Assembly: GCA_030537355.1 (NCBI GenBank)
Contig: JAUNNF010000004.1
Coordinates: forward strand, 1-64,000
Direction: 5' to 3'
Origin: Coriobacteriia bacterium
GTDB taxonomy: Bacteria; Actinomycetota; Coriobacteriia; Coriobacteriales; Eggerthellaceae
DNA: 64,000 nt
In this document: positions 52,758-62,780 of the stretch, piece after piece
Position numbering within the stretch: the first letter of the stretch is position 1
Layout: every line of letters starts with the position of its first letter
Program-made: the position numbers and the translations under genes
Notes under the pieces: model-generated
What the model was told of the DNA's origin: nothing
What the model saw: only the letters and a program-made list of their open reading frames with translations
Database searches by the model: none

Positions 52758-53387
52758 ATGGAAAAAACAAAAAATAGTTTTAAACACAAACTTGGAATTG
52801 CAATTGGTATTATTTTATGCGTTATCTGTATACCAATTATCATAATCAATTCATTTATAATCATTCAGGGCTTGGTAAATCCAAACCAAGTTCCAAGTAT
52901 AGGAAACACTTCCCCATTAGTAGTTTTAACAGATTCTATGTATCCTACTATTGAAGGCGGAGATTTAATTTTAGTTGACAAAACTAATCCAGAGGGCATT
53001 CAGCAAGGTGATATCATTTCATATTTTGATCCGGCATCAACTAATGAAAGCGCCGTTGTTACCCACCGTGTTACAAAAGTAACAAATGAAAATGGACAGT
53101 TAGCTTTTGCTACAAAAGGTGATGCAAATACTGGCGATGATAAAATGAATGTGCCTGCCAATAAGCTAGTAGGAAAATATAATGGTTCACGTTATGCTGG
53201 TATTGGTAATTTTTGCATGTGGATGAAGAGTGTTCCTGGCATCATAGTATGTGTAGGTATTCCATTAATTCTTCTTGTTGGTTATGACATTATCAGACGT
53301 AGAATGTATGCTAAAAAACAAGAGAAAACTGAGCAAGACTTACGTGCAGAATTAGATGCTCTAAAAAAAGAAAAAGCTAATTCTTAA
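52758..53387 (+). CDS. SipW-type signal peptidase I
   Basis: This 209-aa protein has N- and C-terminal transmembrane helices, catalytic S60 in LTDSMYPT and H103 in VVTHRV, and the KGDAN motif of the archaeal/ER-type (Ser-His) signal peptidases. SipW homologues process TasA/CalY-type fibre proteins, several of which follow here. Confidence 0.9.
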   Translation: MEKTKNSFKHKLGIAIGIILCVICIPIIIINSFIIIQGLVNPNQVPSIGNTSPLVVLTDSMYPTIEGGDLILVDKTNPEGIQQGDIISYFDPASTNESAVVTHRVTKVTNENGQLAFATKGDANTGDDKMNVPANKLVGKYNGSRYAGIGNFCMWMKSVPGIIVCVGIPLILLVGYDIIRRRMYAKKQEKTEQDLRAELDALKKEKANS

Positions 53388-53421
53388 TTTAAGCTAATCA
53401 CAATTTATTGTATAATTAACT

Positions 53422-54156
53422 ATGCCTATGAATAATATTAAACAATATAGATTAAGTATTGTACTTTTAACTATTGGTATTGCATCTGTAGTATTAATGC
53501 TCATTACTACATTTTTTGCATTTACGCAATTTAAAGGTGATAATCCTGATAAAAATATTATTGAGATTCACTCTCCTGTTGCCAAATATGACGATACCAC
53601 AAACATTCAAGCCAACTTTGATGTACCTGTATTTTCTGCTGAATATTACAAGGACGGCAACATAATTATCAAAAGCGAAAATGGCGATAAAGTTGTAGCT
53701 CCAGGTGCCGAAGGCAACGGCAACTTTTCTCTTAAAAACGTAAGCTCTTACAAAGTAAATTGCGATTGTGAATTTATAGGAGACAACAGCAAAAACCTAC
53801 CTATAAGTTGCGCACTTCAAGATAATACTGGTGCATATATTATTGGAAGTAAAACAGATTATGTAGAGGTTTCTAAATTAAACGAGGCACATAAATCATA
53901 TACTTTAGAACCAAGTGAAGTTGTTACTTTTAGCCTCCCCTGGAAATGGATATCTAGAGATGACATTAGCGATACCACATTTGGCAACGACTCAAAAATA
54001 AATATAAGCGTTGGAATCAGTACAAATGTTGAAATTGTTCCTGAAGAACAAGCTAATTCAAACTTTACAAACTTTTTACCTTGGATTTTTGCAATTGTTG
54101 CTATTATATGTATAGGCGCCGGAATTGGCACATATATAAGAAGGCACAGACAATGA
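53422..54156 (+). CDS. Membrane-anchored SipW-cluster protein
   Basis: This 244-aa protein has one N-terminal (SIVLLTIGIASVVLMLITTF) and one C-terminal (FLPWIFAIVAIICIGAGIG) membrane helix with a beta-rich extracellular middle. It might be an accessory or anchor for surface fibres. No firm family. Confidence 0.65.
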   Translation: MPMNNIKQYRLSIVLLTIGIASVVLMLITTFFAFTQFKGDNPDKNIIEIHSPVAKYDDTTNIQANFDVPVFSAEYYKDGNIIIKSENGDKVVAPGAEGNGNFSLKNVSSYKVNCDCEFIGDNSKNLPISCALQDNTGAYIIGSKTDYVEVSKLNEAHKSYTLEPSEVVTFSLPWKWISRDDISDTTFGNDSKINISVGISTNVEIVPEEQANSNFTNFLPWIFAIVAIICIGAGIGTYIRRHRQ

Positions 54157-54713
54157 AGCTAGCAAAAACACTAAGATATATCGTTTTAGTATTGTTAATA
54201 CTTGTTGTACTGTCATCTCTTGCAACAACAGGTATATTTGCAAAATTTACATCTTCTGGCACAGGCAACGATTCGGCCCGTGTTGCTAAATGGAGTGTTG
54301 ATGTAACTGACGAGTTGTCACCACAAACAGGACAAACTATATCAAAATCAATTGATCCAAGTAGCCCTAAAGAGAAATTCGGATTCACTGCTACAAACAC
54401 TAAAAACGGAGCTATATGCGAGACATTAACTAAATATGGAGTTACAGTTAACGTTGGACAAACACTCCCACAAGGTGTTAGCATATATATTAATCCAGAT
54501 ATTAACGATGATCCTTCAACTAGGATTCAAGGCACACCTGATCCGTCTAATCCAAATATTATCAAATTTGCAAATACAAATTGGCAATTTCAACCAGCTG
54601 TAAGTTCAAGTCAAACATTATATCTGTTCTTTGTAATGGACTCATCATGTACAGCAACAGCCACTATTTCTGATATTAGCGTTGTAGTTAATTACGAGCA
54701 AGCACAAAGCTAA
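54153..54713 (+). CDS. TasA/camelysin-like SipW substrate
   Basis: This 186-aa protein (from MKLAKTLRY; ATG overlaps the upstream TGA) has a SipW-type signal (LATTGIFAKFTSSGTGNDSA) with ARVAKW. It should be a secreted fibre protein like TasA/CalY. It sits between two signal peptidase genes. Confidence 0.82.
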   Translation: MKLAKTLRYIVLVLLILVVLSSLATTGIFAKFTSSGTGNDSARVAKWSVDVTDELSPQTGQTISKSIDPSSPKEKFGFTATNTKNGAICETLTKYGVTVNVGQTLPQGVSIYINPDINDDPSTRIQGTPDPSNPNIIKFANTNWQFQPAVSSSQTLYLFFVMDSSCTATATISDISVVVNYEQAQS

Positions 54714-54715
54714 TC

Positions 54716-55261
54716 ATGAAGCGTAAACCAAAAATTCTGCGTATTATCCTGCTTGCCATCATATCATGCGTAATAGGTATAGCCATATACAATATAAACG
54801 CCAAAATGCTACTCAGAGACTCTTATCCTATGATAGAAGGCTTTGCTACAAATGTAATATTAAGCGGTAGTATGGAACCAGAGTTGTCCGTAGATGACAT
54901 GATTGTAGTCCATGAACAAGACAGCTACAATACAGATGATATTGTAGTGTTTATTGACAAAGGCAATGTGCCTGTTGCCCACCGCATTATATCCATAGAC
55001 GATTCAAACAACGTCACAACAAAAGGAGACGCCAACAATACCCCAGACAAAGCATTTGACGCAAAAAACATCAAAGGCAAAGTAATATTCAAAATACCCA
55101 AGCTTGGAATTTTCATAAATGACTACACAAAGATAGGTCTTGTTGTTCTTGTAGTAATCCTGCTTGTTATTTCATTTATCCGCGAAGCCAAAGGCAGAGA
55201 TAAAGACAAAGATAAAATCAAATCTTTACAAGACGAGATTAATCGATTAAAACAGCAATAA
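54716..55261 (+). CDS. Second SipW-type signal peptidase
   Basis: This 181-aa protein has S52 in LSGSMEPE and H89 in VAHRI, with KGDANNTPD and a C-terminal transmembrane helix. It is diverged from the first copy, so each may process a separate substrate. Confidence 0.88.
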   Translation: MKRKPKILRIILLAIISCVIGIAIYNINAKMLLRDSYPMIEGFATNVILSGSMEPELSVDDMIVVHEQDSYNTDDIVVFIDKGNVPVAHRIISIDDSNNVTTKGDANNTPDKAFDAKNIKGKVIFKIPKLGIFINDYTKIGLVVLVVILLVISFIREAKGRDKDKDKIKSLQDEINRLKQQ

Positions 55262-55681
55262 TTACTTATTGTTCTGAACCTCAGAATCTTTTGCCCAAAC
55301 AGCATATAGCGTTATACTACTAGGAGCTATATTTTGTCCTTTATATAACTGTCCAGCAACGTATTGTTGAGCTGTTGAGGATTGGCTAGTTGCCCAGCCT
55401 AAAAATTTATAGCCAGTGCGTGTTGGCACCACATTTGTTATTGAATAAGCACTTGGTGTAATACTTTCTTCTAAAACGTTTTTGCCACTATCAAAAACAC
55501 CGCCATTAGCGTCATAAGTTACTGCAGCAGTGCTTTGCTTAATCTCAAGAGAAACATTATTTGGTGTACTTACATTACTAGCATATTTGGAATTAACAAA
55601 ACAAGTATATACTACAACAGTTAATATAATTGTTAATACGACTATAATTACGTTTATGTATTTACTTAAAAATGTTTTAAT
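55262..55681 (-). CDS. InlB-repeat secreted protein with non-standard (ATT) start
   Basis: A continuous 139-codon frame encodes a signal-like helix (YINVIIVVLTIILTVVVY), then AVTYDANGGVF, TRTGYKFLGWATS and ITLYAVWA, a clear InlB (Listeria-Bacteroides) repeat. It contains no ATG, GTG or TTG near its 5' end. An ATT at 55679-55681 sits 6 nt after GGAG. It could be a rare ATT start or a gene that lost its start by mutation. Confidence 0.7.
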   Translation of the reverse strand: MKTFLSKYINVIIVVLTIILTVVVYTCFVNSKYASNVSTPNNVSLEIKQSTAAVTYDANGGVFDSGKNVLEESITPSAYSITNVVPTRTGYKFLGWATSQSSTAQQYVAGQLYKGQNIAPSSITLYAVWAKDSEVQNNK

Positions 55682-55753
55682 TGTACACTCCAGTTTTATA
55701 CAGATATTATATTGTAAATCAATTGCTGTGTAAACTTTCTTTTACGTCTATAT

Positions 55754-55788
55754 AAAAATTACTCGAAGGGCCATATCCTCCGAGTAAT
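55754..55788 (-). terminator. Terminator after the TasA-like gene
   Basis: ATTACTCG and CGAGTAAT pair with a partly paired interior, followed on the minus strand by TTTTT. It lies about 40 nt after the stop of the TasA-like gene at 55826. Confidence 0.75.
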
Positions 55789-55825
55789 ATATTAATACGT
55801 TCATAAAGTCAATAAGCCGTAAGAC

Positions 55826-56518
55826 TTATGGAGCTTTTGGATCAGTATTAATTTGATCTACAGAAACTTTCATGTCTAACTTAATTGTGTTAACGTTAGC
55901 TGTAGTATCATTGCCTAATGCAGTATCTTTTGTATTGTCAGCATCAAATGGCCATTCCCATAAAAGACTTGCATCCAAGGTTGGTGCAGTTCCTGGTTCA
56001 TACTTACCTTCTAAAGTTTCCAAATAATCGTTAATAGCTTGTTCTAATTGCGCTACAGTCGTAATTGTTGTACCATCTTGTTGAATTTTAGAACCATCTT
56101 TTTTAGTGAAGACAAGAGGACAATAATCACCAGTCCAAGTACCTAATGTAACAACTTTACCACCCGAAGTAGCTGGATCAATAGTTACATGTGTAGCAAC
56201 TTCTGGAGTACCTGTTACTTGAACAGCAAGCAAGCTTCCTTTTGTGCCAGGAGCTACAACTTTGGCATCACTCTCACCTTTTACGATAATAGCATCTGTA
56301 GATGATGTAGATTTTTCTCCACCTACTTTATAAGCATTAGCAAATGCGTTACCTGTAGCAATTAAGGTAATTCCCCACTTGGCAACTCGAGCTGAATCTG
56401 TACCAGTCTCAGAAGTTGTATACTTAGCAAAAGTACCTGCAAGGCCAATCATGCTAACAAGAGCAACTACGGCCATAATTACTCCAATTCGCATCATTTT
56501 ATTTTTTGTCTGTGTCAT
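55826..56518 (-). CDS. TasA/camelysin-like SipW substrate
   Basis: This 230-aa protein has a signal (VVALVSMIGLAGTFAKYTTS, ETGTDSARVAKWG) very like that of the protein at 54153. The mature part is Thr/Ala/Gly-rich with a beta-sandwich feel (GSLLAVQVTGTPEV). It is a probable major surface-fibre protein with its own terminator and long leader. Confidence 0.82.
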   Translation of the reverse strand: MTQTKNKMMRIGVIMAVVALVSMIGLAGTFAKYTTSETGTDSARVAKWGITLIATGNAFANAYKVGGEKSTSSTDAIIVKGESDAKVVAPGTKGSLLAVQVTGTPEVATHVTIDPATSGGKVVTLGTWTGDYCPLVFTKKDGSKIQQDGTTITTVAQLEQAINDYLETLEGKYEPGTAPTLDASLLWEWPFDADNTKDTALGNDTTANVNTIKLDMKVSVDQINTDPKAP

Positions 56519-56824
56519 TGTGTTTCCCTCCCTTCGATGTATTCATGCTATGAGGCTTATCCCCATAGGCTTGCGTGTCCTGTATCTCGACAAAAACACA
56601 AACATCAAGGTTTAATTTACCAGCCATCGAAACTTGTTTCTTACGTCAACGAGACGGCAGCTTCGGAGCTCCACGTTTAATTAGGTCGCTCATAAAACTT
56701 GATGAATATACTCTGCCCTGTGCTCTAAAATCATATGGCAACAATAGATACAGGACTGAATACCAAAATAATATTTAATTGTAAATGTTCAAAAGCAAAT
56801 ATCAGCTTTGAATTATTATATCAT
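56519..56824 (-). other. Long structured 5' leader of the TasA-like gene
   Basis: About 300 nt without a gene. On the minus strand several hairpins can be drawn (CTATGGGG/CCTCATAG, CGTC/GACG, GAAAC/GTTTC), and GGGAGGG marks the ribosome site. It could host a cis-regulatory RNA. No known riboswitch could be assigned. Confidence 0.4.
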
Positions 56825-58609
56825 TTATTTACTACGTTTATAGTCTATAGTTCGATAAATTATATATATACCAATTATAGCTAACAAACTAACAATGTAC
56901 CAAATAACAATATTGCTAACTTCTAATGTTTTAGCATCGCCGACTACAAGAAGCGTAATTAACAATAATGCTATAACACCAATAGTAATACAAAATACAG
57001 TAATAGCCATATGTGAATATGCCTTTGTTGCCTTCTTTGTTTCAGGTCCAGGCTCATCATCAGCATGAGGATCAATTAATTTTTGGATTGCGTTGTATCC
57101 CCTACATGTCTTGTTAGTATATTTCTGATAAAGTTCAAAGAATGTTAAAAATACTATTGGCATTACACCGGCTATAGAATCAACTAAGCTTGAGCTTATA
57201 ACTTCAGGAGGAACGCAAATCTTTGCGGCAATTCCGATAATCCAACAAAGAACAACAGAAATCATTAATTGATTACCTGTGATTCGCTTTGAAAATACAC
57301 CCCAGATAGCAGGTATAAACAGAGCGCCTAATACAAGGGTAAGGACGGTAACTACAACTTTTTCTGCTCCTCCTAAAAAGGGAACCAACAATGATATTCC
57401 AAGAATTACAACCCCGAAAACAAAAGTGAAATTTCGTCCAGCACGTATTTTTTGTTTTTCGGATGCATTTCTGTTCTTTTTAAAATGATTCCATATATCA
57501 TAGGTAAAAACATTTGCATAAACGTTTAATGTTCCTGATACTGTACTTAAAGTAGCTGAAAGCATAGCTGATACCATCATGCCAAGCATTCCATTCATAA
57601 GTACTGTTGAGCACATATTCACATAAGCATGTTCGCCATTGTATGACATAGTAGTAGCATCTAAATTTAGTCCAAGGGATGGCTCTAGAGTCCTGCATAC
57701 CATAGTTGGAACATACCAAATTAATGGAACAATTAGATATAAAAGAAAAATCAAATAATTGGATTTTTTAGCATCCTTCTTTGTAGGAACGCTAATATAT
57801 CTTTGCACGTACGGCCAATCACCGCCCACAATTGAACAATTAAGGGCCAACCATAATATTAACCATACCCAATTATATTCATTAGATGATCCCGATAAGA
57901 AACCTGGAATTTGCGCCGCTCTTGTCATAAATTGATCAAAGCCACCGACAGCATTAAATGAAAGAGGAACCATAAAAACAACTACCGCAAGCAATACACC
58001 AAACTGAACAACATCAGTCATGAGCACAGCTAGAAAACCACCCAGTACAGTATAAACTACAGAGATCACAACAAGAATACCTAAAGCCCACCAAATGCTT
58101 AAATAACCTGGTGTTGAATCTCCGGGGAGCCCTGTTGAGGCTAAGAAGCTAAATGGGCCTTCGGGAATAGTTATTAGTGCGCACATAATAATAGCTACAG
58201 AATATATTGATGTCGCAGATTGAACAGCTCTAATTACAATACCAATAATTGTATAAAAATTTAGTGTAGTCTTGCCAAACCTTACGGTTAAAAATTCTCC
58301 AGGAGATTTAATTGCCATTTCTCTCCACTTACCACTTATCCATTTACCAACAATAAAAGAGGCAACACCAACGAACATTGCAATAATAACTGCCACAATG
58401 CCGCTTTTATAAGACACGCCACCCCACACAACAAATGTAGATGCTGAAAATATTGTCATATATGAAGATATACCGGATAACCACCAAGACGAATTACGCC
58501 CTGCAATAAACATATCTTCAGAACTTTTAATTTTTTTAGAAACTATAACGCTTACTAAAATAAGACCTATAAAATACACAACAATAATAAGGTAATCTAA
58601 TCCATTCAT
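56825..58609 (-). CDS. SSS-family sodium:solute symporter, copy 1
   Basis: This 594-aa protein has about 14 transmembrane helices, with GLPGDSTPGYLSIWWALG and the sodium-site region SSWWLSGISSYMTIFS. It is closely similar along its whole length to the copy at 59722. The neighbouring MtlD-type gene suggests a sugar alcohol or sugar-acid substrate. Confidence 0.88.
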   Translation of the reverse strand: MNGLDYLIIVVYFIGLILVSVIVSKKIKSSEDMFIAGRNSSWWLSGISSYMTIFSASTFVVWGGVSYKSGIVAVIIAMFVGVASFIVGKWISGKWREMAIKSPGEFLTVRFGKTTLNFYTIIGIVIRAVQSATSIYSVAIIMCALITIPEGPFSFLASTGLPGDSTPGYLSIWWALGILVVISVVYTVLGGFLAVLMTDVVQFGVLLAVVVFMVPLSFNAVGGFDQFMTRAAQIPGFLSGSSNEYNWVWLILWLALNCSIVGGDWPYVQRYISVPTKKDAKKSNYLIFLLYLIVPLIWYVPTMVCRTLEPSLGLNLDATTMSYNGEHAYVNMCSTVLMNGMLGMMVSAMLSATLSTVSGTLNVYANVFTYDIWNHFKKNRNASEKQKIRAGRNFTFVFGVVILGISLLVPFLGGAEKVVVTVLTLVLGALFIPAIWGVFSKRITGNQLMISVVLCWIIGIAAKICVPPEVISSSLVDSIAGVMPIVFLTFFELYQKYTNKTCRGYNAIQKLIDPHADDEPGPETKKATKAYSHMAITVFCITIGVIALLLITLLVVGDAKTLEVSNIVIWYIVSLLAIIGIYIIYRTIDYKRSK

Positions 58610-58618
58610 AACTTTTCC

Positions 58619-59722
58619 TTACATATAATCTAATACCTTTTTAAACATATCAGAATTGGCATCAATACCAGTAAAATGCGATATTGCTTTTTCAATTCCG
58701 TTATCTTTGATATAGTTTTGCAGCTCAACTGCTTGCTCATCATCATCATTTTTATATTTAAGAGCACAAGCTACACCTTTTAATAAATGAGTATTATCGA
58801 GCCCATATTTTTCACACATAAAAGCTGGACCCATAATTCTATCATTTGGGGAAATTTTGCGAATAGGTTCTCTTGCTACACGTGCAATGTCATCTTTAAC
58901 GCCAGGTGTTGTAAAACGTCTGATAAGCATACCTTCCATATACTCAACTAAATCTTCATGCTTAAAACCATATTCTTGCTCTAGAGCTGATGCTGATTCA
59001 AGAACAGCAGCTCTAACCTCTGATTGGATTTCAGGATCGCGTAGAGCATCTTGTAGGATATCATATCCTGCAACAAAACCAAAATATGCACTTAGAGCAT
59101 GACCACAGTTAATCATGTAGATTTTACGCTGCAAGTATTTACCAATGTCATCTACGTATTCAGCACCGACAATTGGACGAGTGCCTAGAACATCTTCAAT
59201 AGCGAGTTCAAAGTCTCCCCCAATTTCAATACCGTCTTTATAATCGAACACCATTCTGTCCACAGCAGTATTTGCAAAGTTGGTTACTGTTACCAATTTT
59301 TCTTCAGAGATAATACCTGTTTTGAGTAGCTCATCTCTCAATATATTAGTGCCCATAATGGCGTTCTCGCAAGCCATTACAATTGCCTGGTCTTCACGTT
59401 CGCATAATCCTTTTGCAAGTATAGGTGCAATCTTATCAAGATTTGTAGCCATAACAGAAGTAGTTATTATCTCAGCTTCTTTAATTGCTTCTATAACACG
59501 CTCAGGTTCTTTAATAGACGAAAATGCTTCAACGTTATCAATAATCTTTTTCTCGTGATCTTTGTCTATTAAATACAAATTATATTTGTGTTCTTTATTA
59601 ACAAGATCAACGAGAGCGTCAACAACATCTACAAATACAATCTTGTAGCCACTATCGTGTAACAATTCGGCAATAAAGCCTCTTCCAATTTTTCCTGCCC
59701 CAAAATGTACTGCTGTTTTCAT
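58619..59722 (-). CDS. Mannitol-1-phosphate 5-dehydrogenase-like (MtlD family)
   Basis: This protein has about 367 aa from MKTAVHFGAGKIGRG, whose ATG overlaps the symporter TAA. The NAD-binding start and VTVTNFANTAVDRMV (substrate/catalytic region) fit the MtlD/long-chain mannitol dehydrogenase family. It could be a mannitol-1-phosphate 5-dehydrogenase or a hexuronate reductase. The absence of a PTS and the presence of SSS symporters argue against a classical mannitol PTS route. Confidence 0.8.
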   Translation of the reverse strand: MKTAVHFGAGKIGRGFIAELLHDSGYKIVFVDVVDALVDLVNKEHKYNLYLIDKDHEKKIIDNVEAFSSIKEPERVIEAIKEAEIITTSVMATNLDKIAPILAKGLCEREDQAIVMACENAIMGTNILRDELLKTGIISEEKLVTVTNFANTAVDRMVFDYKDGIEIGGDFELAIEDVLGTRPIVGAEYVDDIGKYLQRKIYMINCGHALSAYFGFVAGYDILQDALRDPEIQSEVRAAVLESASALEQEYGFKHEDLVEYMEGMLIRRFTTPGVKDDIARVAREPIRKISPNDRIMGPAFMCEKYGLDNTHLLKGVACALKYKNDDDEQAVELQNYIKDNGIEKAISHFTGIDANSDMFKKVLDYM

Positions 59723-61512
59723 TATTTGTTTCTCTTCCAATCGATAATCCTATATATAACATAAATTGCTATTATTGCACATATTCCAACAATAAACCAA
59801 ATAACAATGTGGCTTACGCTCACAGTCTTAGGATCACCTGCAATTAACATACCTGCAAGTAATAGTGCGATCACTCCAATAGTAATGCAGAATACTGTGA
59901 TAGCCATATGAGAATAGAATTTTGTAGCCTTCTTTGTATCAATAGATGGCTCGTCATTAGCTGTAGGATCTTTGTACTCTTGAATTTTGTCAAATCCTGG
60001 ATCTTCTTTACCTTTGATCTTTGAATAAATTTCGCAAACTGTCAATATAACAATAGGAATAACACATCCACAGATTGAATCCATTAAGCTTGAACTGATA
60101 ATGTCTGTAGGGACTGTAAACTTAGCAGTAAATCCTAATATCCAAGCAACTACCATAGCAAATATGAGCTGATTACCTGTCAGCCTCTTTGAGAATAAAC
60201 CCCAAATAGATGGGATATAAAGTGGACACAAGACCATAGTAAGTAGCGTTACCACGACCTTCTCGGCGCCTCCAGCAAACGGAATAAGCATTGATATCAA
60301 TAATATTGACAATCCGAAAAGGAAGGTAAATCGCCGCCCTATTTTAATTCGTCGTTTTTCAGGAGCATTCTTGTTATCTCCAAGCTTGTTCCAAATTTCA
60401 TATGTAAATACATTCGCATATACATTTAATGTACCTGAAACATTACTTAAGGTGGCCGACAACATAGCAGCCAACATCATACCTACCATACCGCTCATAA
60501 GAACGTTAACGCTCATATTAACATATGCGTGCTCACCGTTATAATTAAGTTGAGTTGCATCTAGGGCCATGCCTAAATTAGGCTCTAATGTGCGTAGAGC
60601 CATTGTTGGTAAGTACCAAATAAATGGTGTAACTATATATAAGAAACCAATTAAGTATGTTGATTTCTTAGCGTCTTTAACAGTTGGTACGCTGATATAA
60701 CGTTGTACAAATGGCCAATCGCCACCAATCATCGCACAATTCAAGAATATCCACAGAAATAACCAGAACCAGTTATAGTCGTTTGACGTACCTGACAAAA
60801 ATCCCGGGATTTGTGCGGCACGTGTAAAGAATTCTTCAATACCTCCAACAGCATTAAATGAAAGTGGAATCATGAATACAACAACTGTTAATAGCACACC
60901 AAACTGAACAACATCTGTCATAAGTACTGCTAAGAAACCACCAAGAACAGTGTAGAGGATGGATATAACACCAAGTATACCTAGAGCCCACCAAATGCTT
61001 AAGTAACCAGCCTCAGAATCACCAGGAAGTCCAGTGGATGCCAAGAAGCTAAACATTCCATTAGGCGGAATACGAATAAGAGCACACATTACAATTGCAA
61101 CTGAATATAGTGCAACAGCAGTATGAACTGCTCTAACAATAATGCCTAATACAGTATAAAAGTTTAGTGTTCTGTTGCCAAAACGTATAGTCAAGAATTC
61201 GCCAGGAGATTTAATGGACAATTCACGCCATTTGCCAGATACCCACTTACCTACCATAAACGATGCAATACCAAGACATACTGCAACAGACACGGCTACA
61301 ATACCGCTTTTATATGCAACTCCTCCCCATACAACAAATGTTGAGGCAGAAAAAATTGTCATATAAGAAGATACGCCTGATAACCACCATGATGAATTGC
61401 GTCCTGCAATAAACATATCCTCAGAACTTTTAATTTTCTTTGATACTACAACGCTGACCAAAATGAGGCCGATAAAATAAGCAGCGATAATAATGTAATC
61501 TAATGCTGTCAT
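59722..61512 (-). CDS. SSS-family sodium:solute symporter, copy 2
   Basis: This 596-aa paralogue of the 56825 gene shows near-identical segments (KIKSSEDMFIAGRNSSWWLS). It is transcribed first in the MtlD operon. The duplication may widen substrate range or dose. Confidence 0.88.
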   Translation of the reverse strand: MTALDYIIIAAYFIGLILVSVVVSKKIKSSEDMFIAGRNSSWWLSGVSSYMTIFSASTFVVWGGVAYKSGIVAVSVAVCLGIASFMVGKWVSGKWRELSIKSPGEFLTIRFGNRTLNFYTVLGIIVRAVHTAVALYSVAIVMCALIRIPPNGMFSFLASTGLPGDSEAGYLSIWWALGILGVISILYTVLGGFLAVLMTDVVQFGVLLTVVVFMIPLSFNAVGGIEEFFTRAAQIPGFLSGTSNDYNWFWLFLWIFLNCAMIGGDWPFVQRYISVPTVKDAKKSTYLIGFLYIVTPFIWYLPTMALRTLEPNLGMALDATQLNYNGEHAYVNMSVNVLMSGMVGMMLAAMLSATLSNVSGTLNVYANVFTYEIWNKLGDNKNAPEKRRIKIGRRFTFLFGLSILLISMLIPFAGGAEKVVVTLLTMVLCPLYIPSIWGLFSKRLTGNQLIFAMVVAWILGFTAKFTVPTDIISSSLMDSICGCVIPIVILTVCEIYSKIKGKEDPGFDKIQEYKDPTANDEPSIDTKKATKFYSHMAITVFCITIGVIALLLAGMLIAGDPKTVSVSHIVIWFIVGICAIIAIYVIYRIIDWKRNK

Positions 61513-62780
61513 AAGTTAGCTCCAATCTCTTTTAGATCTTCTCTTAGTTTATTTATATCAACATTTTGAACAGGAACATCTTGCGTTGCAGCTACTCCTG
61601 CAGCTTGGCCTGTACCCATACAACTTGCTTGCACACGCAGTGACGCAAATGCTTGCTTATCTGCGCTAATGCAGCGTCCTGCAACCAATAAATTATCAAA
61701 TTTTGAACTATATAGAGCCCTATAAGGCACATAAGCAGGGCTCTCTAAGAATGTAATATTTTGATTTGCGCCATGTGCAACATGAATATCAATTGGATGA
61801 GCACCACGTGATACACTATCTTCGTATTCGTATCTGCCAACATACTCCTCCGCTGTAATGGTATGTGCACCAACAATACGACGAGTCTCACGAATTCCGC
61901 CATGTGTTGCAATGTTTAATACGTAACTATCTTTAAACTCATCAACATTATCTTTTAAGATTTTTGCCATTCTAAAGCATTCTTCTCGAAGTTTGCATTC
62001 AGCTTTTGTAAAATCTCTATTGTCGATTGCATTACCTTCTGTACGAGTCATATTGACGGTCACAACTCCAGGCTGTAATGTAGTACAAAACCAAGGCCCA
62101 CCAAACTCACCAATATCAAGTTCAAGTAACTTTTCTCTTACTGGTAAGCAATGGCAGTTCTCACCTGTTTTATTATGACACATTGCCTCTTTGAGCATAG
62201 GCGAATCCGTATCACATCCACCTAAAATAAAGTAACTAGACATTGGCTGTAATGTATCTCCTGGATCTTGCATATCGCAACCTGCCATATAAGCAACATC
62301 AGCATCGCCTGTACAATCAATAAATTTCTTTGCGCTCAGCGCTTCAGTGCCATTTTTATTTTCAAAAACAACATATGTGACACATCTCCCATCAACAACC
62401 ACATCGCTAATGTAGCTGTGCATATACATGTCAATATTTTCTTCTTGCATATAACGTTGGCATAAAAGTTTATACATTTCAGGTTCAAAAGCAACATTAC
62501 CTAAAGGCTCCTCAATACGAGCACCTCCCATGTCAGACAGCTTATGCATGAACTCCCAAGGGATACCTCCAATAACTAGTTCACCTTTATATGTAAACAC
62601 AGAAATAGGAGTAACGAAACTGCTTGTGGCCATACCGCCTAAGAATCCATATTCTTCGATAATGGCAGTCTTTGCTCCTTGCCTTGAAGCTGCAATAGCA
62701 GCTATAAAACCAGCAGGACCACCACCACAAACTACAACATCATAATTACCTACAACATTTACTTGTTTTTTAATCTCCAA
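61509..62780 (-). CDS. FAD-dependent oxidoreductase (PF12831-like)
   Basis: This 423-aa protein has YDVVVCGGGPAGFIAAIAA for FAD and the family's KFIDCTGDADVAY, GIRETRRIVG and FDNLLVAGRCISADKQA. It overlaps the symporter start by 4 nt. It likely oxidises the sugar-derived substrate brought in by the symporters. Confidence 0.87.
   Translation of the reverse strand: MEIKKQVNVVGNYDVVVCGGGPAGFIAAIAASRQGAKTAIIEEYGFLGGMATSSFVTPISVFTYKGELVIGGIPWEFMHKLSDMGGARIEEPLGNVAFEPEMYKLLCQRYMQEENIDMYMHSYISDVVVDGRCVTYVVFENKNGTEALSAKKFIDCTGDADVAYMAGCDMQDPGDTLQPMSSYFILGGCDTDSPMLKEAMCHNKTGENCHCLPVREKLLELDIGEFGGPWFCTTLQPGVVTVNMTRTEGNAIDNRDFTKAECKLREECFRMAKILKDNVDEFKDSYVLNIATHGGIRETRRIVGAHTITAEEYVGRYEYEDSVSRGAHPIDIHVAHGANQNITFLESPAYVPYRALYSSKFDNLLVAGRCISADKQAFASLRVQASCMGTGQAAGVAATQDVPVQNVDINKLREDLKEIGANL

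Noticed and set aside
56519-56824. c-di-GMP class I riboswitch
   Set aside because: A few short motifs resemble it, but the expected order and spacing of the conserved core are missing.
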